Shown here: positions 34,357-42,643 of the stretch, piece after piece | How the letters are laid out: each line of letters opens with the position of its first letter | Position numbering within the stretch: the first letter of the stretch is position 1 | Source: Pseudorhodoferax sp. Leaf265 | GTDB taxonomy: Bacteria > Pseudomonadota > Gammaproteobacteria > Burkholderiales > Burkholderiaceae_C | DNA length: 64,000 bases | Reading direction: 5' to 3' | Assembly: GCF_001422365.1 (NCBI RefSeq) | Contig: NZ_LMMT01000038.1 | Location: 139,979 to 203,978 of the forward strand | Translations under genes and position numbers: made by a program | The notes under the pieces: model-generated | Database searches by the model: none | Told to the model about the DNA's origin: nothing | The model's input: only the letters and a program-made list of their open reading frames with translations

Positions 34357-35889
34357 TCAATCGCATGGCTGAAAGCGAACGCAGGCGGGAACGCTGCGAA
34401 TCGCCACGAGCGTGTTCTCCCCGTCGATGCGCTCGGCCCTGAACTTCACGCTGGCACCCGCGTGCAGCCCCGCAACGAGGGCCGGATCGCGCACACGGAA
34501 GCGCAGCGTCGTGAACGGCAGGTTCGACATGGGCGCGAGCTTCAGGTGCACAACCACGCGCTTGCCACCGTCTTCCTCGGTGATGGAGCGCACGGTGGCC
34601 CGCGTCTCGACCGGGCCGGCCTGGGCCACCGCTGCAGCGGCGGGCGCGGGCGTGCTTGCCGGCTCGCCCGCATGCTCCAGCGTGGCGGCCACCACCTGGT
34701 GGAGCAGGTGCTGCTGCACGCGGCCGATGCTCCCGTCGCCGTACTCGCCCGCGGTCAGCACCACGACCAGGTCCAGGCCCGGGACCACGAACAGGCGTTG
34801 CCCGCCGTTCCCCATGGCGGCGTGCCACCCGACCCGCTGGCCGCGCACCTGCACGCTGCCGTGCCACCAGTGGTGGCCATACCCGCCGCCGGCCTGGCAC
34901 GGCGAGAGCATGGTGCGGACCCAGGCCTGCGGCACCAGCTGCCGGCCTTGCCAGCGGCCCCCGTCGAGCATGAGCCGCCCGATGCGTGCGAGATCGCGCG
35001 GCACCAGGCGCAGGCCGGTGTACGCACGGGTGCGGCCGCGCAGGTCGTCCACCCACTCCCACTCCTGCAAGCCCAGCGGATCGAACAGCCGCTGCCTTGC
35101 GAACTCCGCCAGGTCCTGTCCCGTCCTCTCTTCGAGCAGCAGGCCCAGCACGGCGGTCAGTCCGCCGTTGTAGTTGAAGTGCGCTCCCGGCGACGTGGAG
35201 ATCGGCCGGTCGAACACGTAGCGGGCCCGGTCGCCGCGCCACAACAGGCCCTTCTCGTCGTTGTCCCACCGGCTGTAGCTGCCGCTCTCATCCCAGGCCA
35301 GGCCGCTGCGCATGCAGAGCATGTCGGCCACCGTGATGCGCTCGCGGCCGCCATGGCGCAGGTCCGCCAGCGCCGGCAGCAGGTCCAGGACCGGGGTGGA
35401 CAGCGGCGGCACGGCGCCTTTGCTCTCGGCGATGCCCCACAGCAAGGCCACGACGGACTTCGTGACGGAGCGGACGTCGTGCCGCGTGTCCTTGTCGAAG
35501 GCGGTCCGGCTGGCCCACAGCGCGTACGTCGACCGGTCCGGTCCCGCGCGGTAGGCGTCCAGCACCAGCCGGCCATGCCGCTCGACCACGAAGCCATGCA
35601 GGTTGCGCGGGCTCCGGAAGAAGTCCTGCGCCGCTTCGCACAGCAGCCCGGCATCGAATCCCGCCAGCCGGGCGTTCGCTTCGATGTTCCAGCCGTCGTC
35701 CGTCTGCTGCGGTGTGCCGCAGCCGCGATCGACGGGCGCAGCAGCCGCCGGCAATGCGGTCACGACGAGCGCGATGAACAGCCCGATGGCAGCGAGCCGC
35801 GTGCGAGACCAAGCTGCGTGCGGCACGCATCCTTGACGGTGCTTGGGGCCTCCGCACGCGGTGCGAAGTCCAAATGGGGCTGGTTTCAT
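34357..35889 (-). CDS. Serine hydrolase, beta-lactamase/class C-type fold
   Basis: A 510-residue exported serine hydrolase. After an N-terminal stretch comes a hydrophobic signal (about 31-51, RLAAIGLFIALVVTALPAAAA). The SxxK nucleophile motif is SVTK (141-144) and a Tyr motif lies in NYNGG. The C-terminal about 100 residues form an unrelated beta-rich tail. The upstream part is a copied repeat, so a GTG at 35826 directly before the signal peptide may be the true start. Penicillin-binding, esterase or peptidase activity cannot be distinguished. Confidence 0.8.
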   Translation of the reverse strand: MKPAPFGLRTACGGPKHRQGCVPHAAWSRTRLAAIGLFIALVVTALPAAAAPVDRGCGTPQQTDDGWNIEANARLAGFDAGLLCEAAQDFFRSPRNLHGFVVERHGRLVLDAYRAGPDRSTYALWASRTAFDKDTRHDVRSVTKSVVALLWGIAESKGAVPPLSTPVLDLLPALADLRHGGRERITVADMLCMRSGLAWDESGSYSRWDNDEKGLLWRGDRARYVFDRPISTSPGAHFNYNGGLTAVLGLLLEERTGQDLAEFARQRLFDPLGLQEWEWVDDLRGRTRAYTGLRLVPRDLARIGRLMLDGGRWQGRQLVPQAWVRTMLSPCQAGGGYGHHWWHGSVQVRGQRVGWHAAMGNGGQRLFVVPGLDLVVVLTAGEYGDGSIGRVQQHLLHQVVAATLEHAGEPASTPAPAAAAVAQAGPVETRATVRSITEEDGGKRVVVHLKLAPMSNLPFTTLRFRVRDPALVAGLHAGASVKFRAERIDGENTLVAIRSVPACVRFQPCD

Positions 35890-36087
35890 CTCAGTTCCCC
35901 ACGGCGCTGACGCGCCACCGGCAGGACACGAAACCGGCACGCAAGCCGCTGCTCCGAAGGCCGCGGAGCAGGCCATGCCAGCAGACGCGGCGGAACGGGC
36001 TCTGCCCGGCCGCCCGCGGCGCCCCCTCGAGGGGGGATGGGATTTCTACACGCAGTGAGAAATCCAAACGGGGGTGTTTCATTTCAG
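35859..36087. repeat. Pair of imperfect direct repeats with a central C/G palindrome
   Basis: GTGCGAAGTCCAAATGGGGC (35861-35880, continued by TGGTTTCATCTCAG) and GTGAGAAATCCAAACGGGGG (36054-36073, continued by TGTTTCATTTCAG) are related copies. Between them lies the perfect 14-base palindrome CCCCCTCGAGGGGG (36022-36035). Copy one covers the likely start region of the serine hydrolase, copy two covers the stop of the gntR gene. The pattern resembles dispersed intergenic repeats of Comamonadaceae genomes. Confidence 0.55.
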
Positions 36088-36836
36088 CCCATGGTGCTCA
36101 GGTAGTCGTGCATGCGCGTGCTGATGGTCGACACGCGGTACTCCACGGGCCGCCCGCCGAAGCTCAGCGCCAGCCGGTGCACCTCCAGCAGCGGCGAGCC
36201 CTGCGGCACGCCCAGCACCCGCGCCGCCTGGCGCGAGGCCGGCATGGCACGCGCGCGCTCCTCGGCCCGCAGCACGGTGATGCCGAACTCCGCCTGGTAG
36301 AGCTGGTAGACCGTGCCGGCGCGTTCGAGGAAGCGCTTCTCCGTGAGGCCCTTGAACAGCGCCGCGGAGATGCAGATCACATCGTGCGTGACGGGCTGGC
36401 CCGACAGGCTGAGCCGGTTCTGCACCACGAACACCGGATCGCCGATGCGCAGGCGCAGCGCCGCGGCGCAGGTCTCGTCGGCGCGCTCGCGCTCGAAGGC
36501 CAGCGTCTCCACGCGCGGGAACTCGGCGGCGCGCTGCACCGGCTGCAGCGGCCAGTCGCCGCGCGGCTCCACGTGGAAGAACTGGAACAGAAAACGGTCG
36601 CGCGAGTGCTGGGCCACGAAGGTGCCCTTGCCCTGGCGCCGGATCAGCACATGCTCGTGCACGAGCTCATCGACGGCGCGGCGCAGCGTGCCGATGCTCA
36701 CGCCGAAGGACTGTGCCAGGTCGCTCTCGCGCGGCAGCGTCTGCCCCGGGCCCCAGCGCTGCGACTCGATGCGCGCCAGCAGCTTGCGCTTGACCTCGCG
36801 GTACAGCACGGTCGATGCGGTGTGGCGGGACTGCAT
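36084..36836 (-). CDS. suyR: GntR/HutC-type regulator of the sulfolactate operon (SuyR-like)
   Basis: A 250-residue regulator with an N-terminal winged helix (about 8-72; LPRESDLAQSFGVSIGTLRRAV is the helix-turn-helix) and a UTRA effector domain (about 95-240; VPQGSPLLEVHRLAL, FGGRPVEYRVS). Divergent from suyAB with a 12-base palindrome in the gap, it is probably the local repressor. In known clusters SuyR has this family and place; the gene name therefore rests on context. ATG at 36836 is preferred over a start at 36878 that would overlap the palindrome. Confidence 0.85.
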   Translation of the reverse strand: MQSRHTASTVLYREVKRKLLARIESQRWGPGQTLPRESDLAQSFGVSIGTLRRAVDELVHEHVLIRRQGKGTFVAQHSRDRFLFQFFHVEPRGDWPLQPVQRAAEFPRVETLAFERERADETCAAALRLRIGDPVFVVQNRLSLSGQPVTHDVICISAALFKGLTEKRFLERAGTVYQLYQAEFGITVLRAEERARAMPASRQAARVLGVPQGSPLLEVHRLALSFGGRPVEYRVSTISTRMHDYLSTMG

Positions 36837-36874
36837 GGCCGCACTGTAGCGCCGGTGGCGCCCGGTGCTCCAGG

Positions 36875-36886
36875 TCATCTAGATGA
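36875..36886. promoter_or_regulatory. Palindromic operator candidate of the suy operon
   Basis: TCATCTAGATGA is a perfect 12-base palindrome centred in the suyR-suyA gap. A -35-like TTGACG (36892-36897) with an 18-base spacer to the weak -10 GACACT (36916-36921) follows it. A GntR dimer bound here would block the suyA promoter. Core promoter match is weak. Confidence 0.5.
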
Positions 36887-36951
36887 GTTGTTTGACGTGC
36901 GCGGGATCCGGCCCGGACACTGGCCCACCCTTTCATCCCACAGGAGCAACG

Positions 36952-37233
36952 ATGATCCATTTCGTTCTGCACGACGCCAGCGACACGGTCGCCGTGGTCG
37001 TGGTCGAAGGCGTGAAGTCCGGTGACAGCCTCACGGGCTGGATCATGGACGAGGACCGCATGGTCGAGGTCCGCGCGCAGTCGGACATCCCGATCGGCCA
37101 CAAGGTGGCGCTCAAGGACATGGCGGTCGGCGACACCGTCGTCAAGTACGGCATCGACATGGGCAAGGTGGTCCAGCCCATCGCGGTGGGCCAGCACGCC
37201 CACGTGCACAACATCAAGACCAAGCGCTGGTGA
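36952..37233 (+). CDS. suyA: (R)-sulfolactate sulfo-lyase subunit alpha
   Basis: The small subunit (93 residues) of a UxaA-type iron-dependent lyase. SuyAB splits (R)-sulfolactate into pyruvate and sulfite. The sequence has the SAF-domain form [40 protein letters not shown] and the C-terminal [14 protein letters not shown], which closely matches known SuyA. Altronate dehydratase N-domains share the fold, but the stand-alone small subunit plus the partners slcC and comC favour SuyA. AGGAGC precedes the ATG. Confidence 0.87.
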   Translation: MIHFVLHDASDTVAVVVVEGVKSGDSLTGWIMDEDRMVEVRAQSDIPIGHKVALKDMAVGDTVVKYGIDMGKVVQPIAVGQHAHVHNIKTKRW

Positions 37234-37279
37234 GCCGCGCGCGCCGCCCCGTCCACACCCTCCACGAAAGCCCAGCACC

Positions 37280-38455
37280 ATGCCCGTCATCTCGCAAGAC
37301 ACCACCTTCCTCGGCTACCGCCGCGAAAACGGCCGCGTCGGCATCCGCAACCACGTGATCATCCTGCCGCTGGACGACCTGTCGAACGCCGCGGCCGAGG
37401 CCGTGGCCCACAACATCAAGGGTGCGCTGGCCATTCCCCACCCCTACGGCCGGCTGCAGTTCGGCGCCGACCTGGAGCTGCACTTCCGCACGCTGATCGG
37501 CACCGGCTGCAACCCCAACGTCGCGGCCGTGGTGGTGATCGGCATCGAGGACGGCTGGACGCAGAAGGTGGTCGAGGGCATCGCCGCCACGGGCAAGCCG
37601 GTGGTGGGCTTCGGCATCGAGATGCACGGCGACCACGACACCATCCTGCGCGCCAGCAAGGCCGCGCGCGGGTACGTGCAGTGGGCCAGCGAGAAGCAGC
37701 GCGAGGTCTGCGCCATCTCCGAGCTCTGGGTCTCCACCAAGTGCGGCGAGTCCGACACCACCAGCGGCTGCGGTGCCAACCCGACCGTGGGCAATGCCTT
37801 CGACAAGCTGCACCCGCTGGGCAGCTTCCTGTGCTTCGGCGAGACCACCGAGCTGACCGGCGGTGAGCACATCGTGGCCGCGCGCTGCGCCAACGATGCG
37901 GTGCGCCAGAAGTTCCAGTTCATGTTCGACCGCTACCAGGAGGTCATCAACCGCCACAAGACCAGCGACCTGTCGGACAGCCAGCCGACCAAGGGCAACA
38001 TCGCCGGCGGCCTGACCACCATCGAGGAGAAGGCGCTGGGCAACATCCAGAAGATCGGCAAGCGCTGCACGGTGGACGGCGTGATCGACAAGGCCGAGAC
38101 GCCCACGCACCCGGGCCTGTGGTTCATGGACTCCAGCAGCGCCGCCGCCGAAATGGTCACGCTGTGCGCGGCCTCGGGCTATGCCGTGCACTTCTTCCCC
38201 ACGGGCCAGGGCAATGTGATCGGCAACCCGATCCTGCCCGTCATCAAGATCTGCGCCAACCCGCGCACCGTGCGCACGATGAGCGAACACATCGACGTGG
38301 ACAGCTCGGGCCTGCTGCAGCGCGAGATCACGCTGGATCAGGCCGGCGACCAGCTGCTCGCATGCATGCTGCGCACCGCCAACGGCCGGCTCACGGCGGC
38401 CGAGGCGCTGGGCCACCGCGAATTCGTGCTGACGCGGCTGTACGAGTCCGCCTGA
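37280..38455 (+). CDS. suyB: (R)-sulfolactate sulfo-lyase subunit beta
   Basis: The 391-residue catalytic partner of SuyA. It begins with [20 protein letters not shown] and carries Cys residues in [17 protein letters not shown] that can ligate the iron-sulfur cluster. It ends with [16 protein letters not shown] as characterised SuyB proteins do. [17 protein letters not shown] and the [17 protein letters not shown] segment are typical of UxaA-type dehydratases. It starts 46 bases after suyA; slcC follows after 3 bases. Confidence 0.88.
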   Translation: MPVISQDTTFLGYRRENGRVGIRNHVIILPLDDLSNAAAEAVAHNIKGALAIPHPYGRLQFGADLELHFRTLIGTGCNPNVAAVVVIGIEDGWTQKVVEGIAATGKPVVGFGIEMHGDHDTILRASKAARGYVQWASEKQREVCAISELWVSTKCGESDTTSGCGANPTVGNAFDKLHPLGSFLCFGETTELTGGEHIVAARCANDAVRQKFQFMFDRYQEVINRHKTSDLSDSQPTKGNIAGGLTTIEEKALGNIQKIGKRCTVDGVIDKAETPTHPGLWFMDSSSAAAEMVTLCAASGYAVHFFPTGQGNVIGNPILPVIKICANPRTVRTMSEHIDVDSSGLLQREITLDQAGDQLLACMLRTANGRLTAAEALGHREFVLTRLYESA

Positions 38456-38458
38456 CCC

Positions 38459-39385
38459 ATGGCCCGCATCCTCATCGCGGAGTTCATGGACCTGCCTGCC
38501 GTGGCGCAGCTGCAGCAGGCGCACGAGGTGCTGTACGACCCGCAGCTGGTGGACCAGCCGGCGCGCCTGCTGGAGGCCGCCGCGCGCGCCGACGCGCTGG
38601 TGGTGCGCAACCGCACCCAGGTGCGCGGCCCGCTGCTGCAGGCGCTGGTGCGCTGCAAGGTGGTGGGCCGCCTGGGCGTGGGGCTGGACAACATCGACCT
38701 GCCGGGCTGCGCGGCGCGCGGCATCGCGGTGCTGCCCGCCACCGGCGCCAACGCGCTGTCGGTGGCCGAGTACGTCGTGGCCACGGCCCTGCTGCTGCTG
38801 CGCGGCGCCTACCGCGCCAGCGACGCGGTGGCCGGCGGTGCCTGGCCGCGGCCGGCGCTGTCCAACGGCCGCGAGATCGGCGGCAAGACGCTGGGGCTGG
38901 TGGGCTTCGGCGTGATCGGCCAGACCACGGCGCGGCTGGCGCGCGGCCTGGGCATGGTCGTCGTCGCCTTCGACGCGATGATGGAGAACGACGACCCGGC
39001 GTTCGCCGAATCGGGCGTCGAACCGCTGGGCCTGGCGCCGCTGCTGGCCGATGCCGACGTGGTCAGCCTGCACGTGCCGCTGACCAATGGCACGCGGCAC
39101 CTGCTCGACGCGGCCCGCATCGCCGGCATGAAGCCCGGCGCGGTGCTCATCAACACCGCGCGCGGCGGCGTGGTCGACGAGCAGGCCGTGGCCGCGGCCC
39201 TGCGCAGCGGCCAGCTGGGCGGTGCGGCGCTCGACGTGTTCGAGCACGAGCCGCTGCCGGCCGCCGCGCACTTCGCGGACTGCCCGAACCTGCTGCTGAC
39301 GCCGCACATCGCCGGCCTCACGGCCGAGTCGAACGAGCGCGTGAGCACGCTGATCGCCCAGCGCGTGCTGGAGGCCCTGCGGTGA
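38459..39385 (+). CDS. slcC: (S)-sulfolactate dehydrogenase
   Basis: A 308-residue D-2-hydroxyacid dehydrogenase-fold protein related to SerA. The NAD site is GLVGFGVIGQTTA (about 143-155). The catalytic Arg is in NTARGGVVDE, the Glu in FEHEPL and the His in TPHIAGL. Context gives the substrate: it oxidises (S)-sulfolactate to sulfopyruvate with NAD+. The ATG follows suyB by 3 bases and the gene overlaps comC in GTGA, so all four genes form one transcript. Confidence 0.85.
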   Translation: MARILIAEFMDLPAVAQLQQAHEVLYDPQLVDQPARLLEAAARADALVVRNRTQVRGPLLQALVRCKVVGRLGVGLDNIDLPGCAARGIAVLPATGANALSVAEYVVATALLLLRGAYRASDAVAGGAWPRPALSNGREIGGKTLGLVGFGVIGQTTARLARGLGMVVVAFDAMMENDDPAFAESGVEPLGLAPLLADADVVSLHVPLTNGTRHLLDAARIAGMKPGAVLINTARGGVVDEQAVAAALRSGQLGGAALDVFEHEPLPAAAHFADCPNLLLTPHIAGLTAESNERVSTLIAQRVLEALR

Positions 39386-40392
39386 GTGCGCTGCCGATGG
39401 CGCAGGCGCAGGCGCTGGCCAGCGCGGCGCTGCAGGCGGCCGGCGCCAGCCCTGCCATGGCCGAGGCGGCGGCGCAGGCGCTGGTGCTGGCCGAGGCGCA
39501 GGGGCTGGCCTCGCACGGCCTGTCGCGCGTGCCGCAGTACGCCGTGCACCTGCGCAACGGCCGTGCCAACGGGCAGGCCGAGCCCGTGCTGCGGCACCGG
39601 CGCGGCGCGGCGCTGGTGGTGGACGCCGGCGGCGGCCTGGCGTTCGGCGCCTGCGCGCTGGCGGTGCGCGAGGCCATCGCCGCGGCGCGCGAACTGGGCG
39701 TGGGCTTCGCCGGCGTGGTGCGCAGCCACCACTGCGGCGTGCTGGTGGACCACCTGCGGCCGGCGGTCGCGGCCGGCATGGTGGGCCTGGCCTTCGGCAA
39801 CTCGCCCGCGGCCATGCCCGCCGCGGGCGGCAAGCGGCCCCTGTTCGGCACCAACCCGGTGGCCGCGGCCTTTCCGCGTGCGGCGCACGACCCGCTGCTG
39901 ATCGACCTGTCGCTGTCCGAGGTGGCGCGCGGCAAGCTCATGGTCGCCGCCAAGGAGGGCCGGCCGATCCCGCTGGGCTGGGCGCTGGACGCGCAGGGCC
40001 AGCCCACCACCGATCCGCAGGCCGGGCTGGCCGGCTCCATGCTGCCCATCGGCGCGGCCACCAGCCCCAAGGGCGCGATGCTCGCGCTCATCGTCGAACT
40101 GCTGGCCACGGCCGTGATCGGCGCGCAGTTCGGCTTCGAGGCCTCCTCGTTCTTCGTCGACGAGGGCAACCAGCCCGGCATCGGCCAGGCCTTCCTGGTC
40201 ATCGACCCCGGCGCGCTGGCCGGCACCGCGGCCTACTTCGCGCGCACCGAGGTGCTCGTCGCGCAGATGCTGGCCGACGAAGGCGTGCGCCTGGCCGGCG
40301 CGCGCCGGCTGACGCTGGAACGGCAGGCCGCGGCGCAGGGCCTGCACATTCCCGAGGCCCTGCTCGCGCAGCTGCGCGCACTGGCCGGCTGA
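39382..40392 (+). CDS. comC: (R)-sulfolactate dehydrogenase
   Basis: A 336-residue member of the malate/L-lactate dehydrogenase (Ldh2) family, whose fold is not Rossmann-like. Conserved parts include the likely catalytic His in LASHGLSRVP, VGFAGVVRSHHCGV, NSPAAMPAAGG and LFGTNPVAAAFPR. In sulfolactate clusters ComC reduces sulfopyruvate to (R)-sulfolactate with NADPH. The start is GTG at 39382, overlapping the slcC stop; an ATG at 39397 would shorten it by 5 residues. Confidence 0.85.
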   Translation: MSALPMAQAQALASAALQAAGASPAMAEAAAQALVLAEAQGLASHGLSRVPQYAVHLRNGRANGQAEPVLRHRRGAALVVDAGGGLAFGACALAVREAIAAARELGVGFAGVVRSHHCGVLVDHLRPAVAAGMVGLAFGNSPAAMPAAGGKRPLFGTNPVAAAFPRAAHDPLLIDLSLSEVARGKLMVAAKEGRPIPLGWALDAQGQPTTDPQAGLAGSMLPIGAATSPKGAMLALIVELLATAVIGAQFGFEASSFFVDEGNQPGIGQAFLVIDPGALAGTAAYFARTEVLVAQMLADEGVRLAGARRLTLERQAAAQGLHIPEALLAQLRALAG

Positions 40393-40424
40393 ACGGCGCT
40401 TTCCACCACGACAAGGAGACACGC

Positions 40425-41381
40425 ATGAACCGCAGAGACCTGATCGCCGCCCTGGCCGCCTCGGCCGCCACGGGCGTCCCGCTGGCCGCGCAGGCGCAGC
40501 CGTCCACCATCAAGTACGTCGTGCCGTTTCCGCCCGGCGGGCTGACCGACGTGATGGCGCGCATCGCGGGGCAGAAGCTGGGCGACGCGCTCAAGGTGTC
40601 GGTCGTGGTGGAGAACAAGCCCGGCGGCAATGCCCAGATCGGGGCCGAGACCGTGGCCAAGGGACCGGCCGACGGCTCGCAGATCCTGGCCGTGACGCTG
40701 ACGCATGCGGCCAACGTGACGCTGTTCCCGCACGCACCCTACGACTTCGTGCGCGACCTGCGGCCCGTCGCGCTGCTGGCCGGCTCGCCCATGCTGGTCG
40801 TGGTGCCCGAGACCAGCCCGGTCAAGACCTTCGCCGACCTGGTGGCGCTGTCCAGGCAGAAGACGCTGAACGCCGGCTCCAGCGGCAACGGCACGCCGCC
40901 GCACCTGACCATGGCGCTGTTCAACGACATCAACGGCTCGCGCATGACGCATGTGCCCTACAAGGGCGGCGCGCCGTCGATGACCGACCTGATCGGCGGC
41001 CAGCTCGACGTGATCTTCTCCAACTATCCCGAGTCGATCGCGCACGTGAAGGGCGGGCGCCTGCGCGCGCTGGCGCTGTGCTCGGCCGCGCGCCATGCGC
41101 AGGTGCCCGACGTGCCGACCACCGCGGAGGCCGGCATGCCGGGTCTGCTGGTGGAGAGCTGGACGGCCGCCATGGCCCCCGCTCGGACGCCCGACGCACT
41201 GGTCGAGCGCTATGCGCGCGAACTGATCAAGGCGCTGTACAGCCCCGAGATCGAAGAGCGCGCCAAGGCGCTGGGCTTTCGCCCGAGCCCCATGGGCGGC
41301 GAGGCCTTCGCGGCCTTCCTGGCCGACGAGATCGCGCGCTGGGGCCGCATCATCAAGGCGGCCAACATCGCCGCCGGCTGA
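40425..41381 (+). CDS. Bug-type receptor 4, candidate sulfolactate-binding protein
   Basis: A 318-residue receptor with a signal peptide ending near LAAQAQ (about 25), loop PFPPGGLTDVMAR and HVPYKGGAPS. It starts 32 bases after comC with AAGGAGA and is the last gene of the suy operon. In Roseovarius the sulfolactate carrier SlcHFG is of this tripartite tricarboxylate type and SlcH is such a receptor, so sulfolactate binding is a reasonable guess. SlcF/SlcG-like membrane genes are missing here. The convergent lacI stop is 3 bases away. Confidence 0.85.
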   Translation: MNRRDLIAALAASAATGVPLAAQAQPSTIKYVVPFPPGGLTDVMARIAGQKLGDALKVSVVVENKPGGNAQIGAETVAKGPADGSQILAVTLTHAANVTLFPHAPYDFVRDLRPVALLAGSPMLVVVPETSPVKTFADLVALSRQKTLNAGSSGNGTPPHLTMALFNDINGSRMTHVPYKGGAPSMTDLIGGQLDVIFSNYPESIAHVKGGRLRALALCSAARHAQVPDVPTTAEAGMPGLLVESWTAAMAPARTPDALVERYARELIKALYSPEIEERAKALGFRPSPMGGEAFAAFLADEIARWGRIIKAANIAAG

Positions 41382-41384
41382 GCC

Positions 41385-42434
41385 TCAGCGTGGCGCGGGC
41401 CCCGTGCTGGCACGCACCACCAGCGTGGCCGGCAGCAGCGGGTTGGCGGGCGGGGCATCGCCGCGCAGGACGGCCAGCAGCACGCGGCCGGCCTGCTCGC
41501 CGATCTCCTCGATCGGCAGGTGCACCGTGGTCAACGGCGGGTGCAGGAAGGCGGCGAAGTCGTTGTCGTTGAAGCTGGCCACTGACATCTGCGCGGGCAC
41601 GGCGACGCCCGCCTGGTCCAGCGCCGACAGCACACCGGCGGCCAGGTAGTCGTTGGCGCAGACCACCGCCGTGACCGGCGTGCGCCGCGCCAGCAGTGTC
41701 TGCATGGCCGCGTGGCCCTGTGCAAATCCGGTCTCGGTCTCGACCAGGGCCTCGGGATGCAGCTGCAGGCCATGCCGCGCAATGGCGGCGGTCAGCCCGC
41801 GCAGGCGGCGCTGGGCACGCTCGTTCTCGGCGGTGCTGCCGGTCAGGATGCCGATGCGGCGGTGGCCCAGGGCGGCCAGGTGGGCGACCACCTGCGCGCC
41901 CGCGCCGGCCTCGTCGAAACCCACGCAAGGCCCCTGCGCGCTGTGCTCTGCCCACATCAGCACGAAGGGCCGGCGGTGCGCCGCCAACGCCGCGAACATG
42001 GCCGGCGGCTGGTCCGCGCCCAACAGGGCCACGGCATCGACGCCGCGTTCCAGCAGCGCACGCAGCAGGGCCGGGTCGTGGCCGCGTTCGCGCTCGGGGG
42101 CCGACAGCAGCAGCGTGTAGCCCTCTGCGGCCAGCGTCGCCTCCAGCGCCTGGACCATGGTGGGGAAAGAGGAGCGGCCGAAGCGGGGCACGATCGCGCC
42201 CACCGTGAAGCTGCGGCGCATGGCCAGGGCCCGCGCCGCGCCGTTGGCCACGTAGCCCAGGCGCTCGGCCGCGGCCAGCACGCGGGTGCGCGTGGCCTCG
42301 CTGAGCATGTCCGGGCGCGACAGCGCGCGCGAGACCGTGCCGGCCGACACGCCGGCCAGCGCGGCCACGTCGGCGAGCGAGGCCGAGCGGGAGACTTCGG
42401 CGGGATCGGTAGCGGCGGGAGAGGGGCGTGGCAT
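41385..42434 (-). CDS. LacI-family transcriptional repressor
   Basis: A 349-residue regulator. The N-terminal LacI helix-turn-helix reads SLADVAALAGVSAGTVSRALSRPDML (about 18-43), with LGYVANGAARALAMRRS at the hinge, followed by a periplasmic-binding-protein-like core. The effector is unknown. Two near-identical palindromes lie in the 209-base gap to the divergent Bug-aminoacylase operon, one just upstream of its own start, so it controls both directions. ATG at 42434 removes a short upstream extension. Confidence 0.9.
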   Translation of the reverse strand: MPRPSPAATDPAEVSRSASLADVAALAGVSAGTVSRALSRPDMLSEATRTRVLAAAERLGYVANGAARALAMRRSFTVGAIVPRFGRSSFPTMVQALEATLAAEGYTLLLSAPERERGHDPALLRALLERGVDAVALLGADQPPAMFAALAAHRRPFVLMWAEHSAQGPCVGFDEAGAGAQVVAHLAALGHRRIGILTGSTAENERAQRRLRGLTAAIARHGLQLHPEALVETETGFAQGHAAMQTLLARRTPVTAVVCANDYLAAGVLSALDQAGVAVPAQMSVASFNDNDFAAFLHPPLTTVHLPIEEIGEQAGRVLLAVLRGDAPPANPLLPATLVVRASTGPAPR

Positions 42435-42475
42435 GGTGCGCAGTGTCGCCCATCCCATCGCCGCCGGACCGCATC

Positions 42476-42594
42476 TATGCAAGCGCATGCAGGAAAGAGT
42501 CCGGGCTGACCGAGAAGCGCGTATCAGGCTAAGGGAAAGACCCAGGTGCGCCGTGAAAAGCCCTTTGATGACAATATATGCAAGCGCTTGCATA
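42476..42594. promoter_or_regulatory. Two LacI operators about 101 bases apart
   Basis: TATGCAAGCGCTTGCATA (42577-42594) is a perfect 18-base palindrome with the central CG of LacI-family operators. TATGCAAGCGCATGCAGG (42476-42493) matches it at 15 of 18 positions. They lie 42 bases upstream of lacI and 49 bases upstream of the Bug start. A spacing of 101 bases allows repressor looping. Confidence 0.75.
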
Positions 42595-42643
42595 AGCGCT
42601 TTCTGCGCGGCCTTGCGTGCAGGACAAAACAGGAGACGACCCC

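Noticed and set aside
36952-38455. Altronate/galactarate dehydratase (UxaA) identity for the suyAB pair
   Set aside because: The split of a stand-alone SAF subunit and the large subunit, the SuyB-like C-terminus and linkage to slcC/comC-type genes fit sulfolactate lyase better than sugar-acid use.
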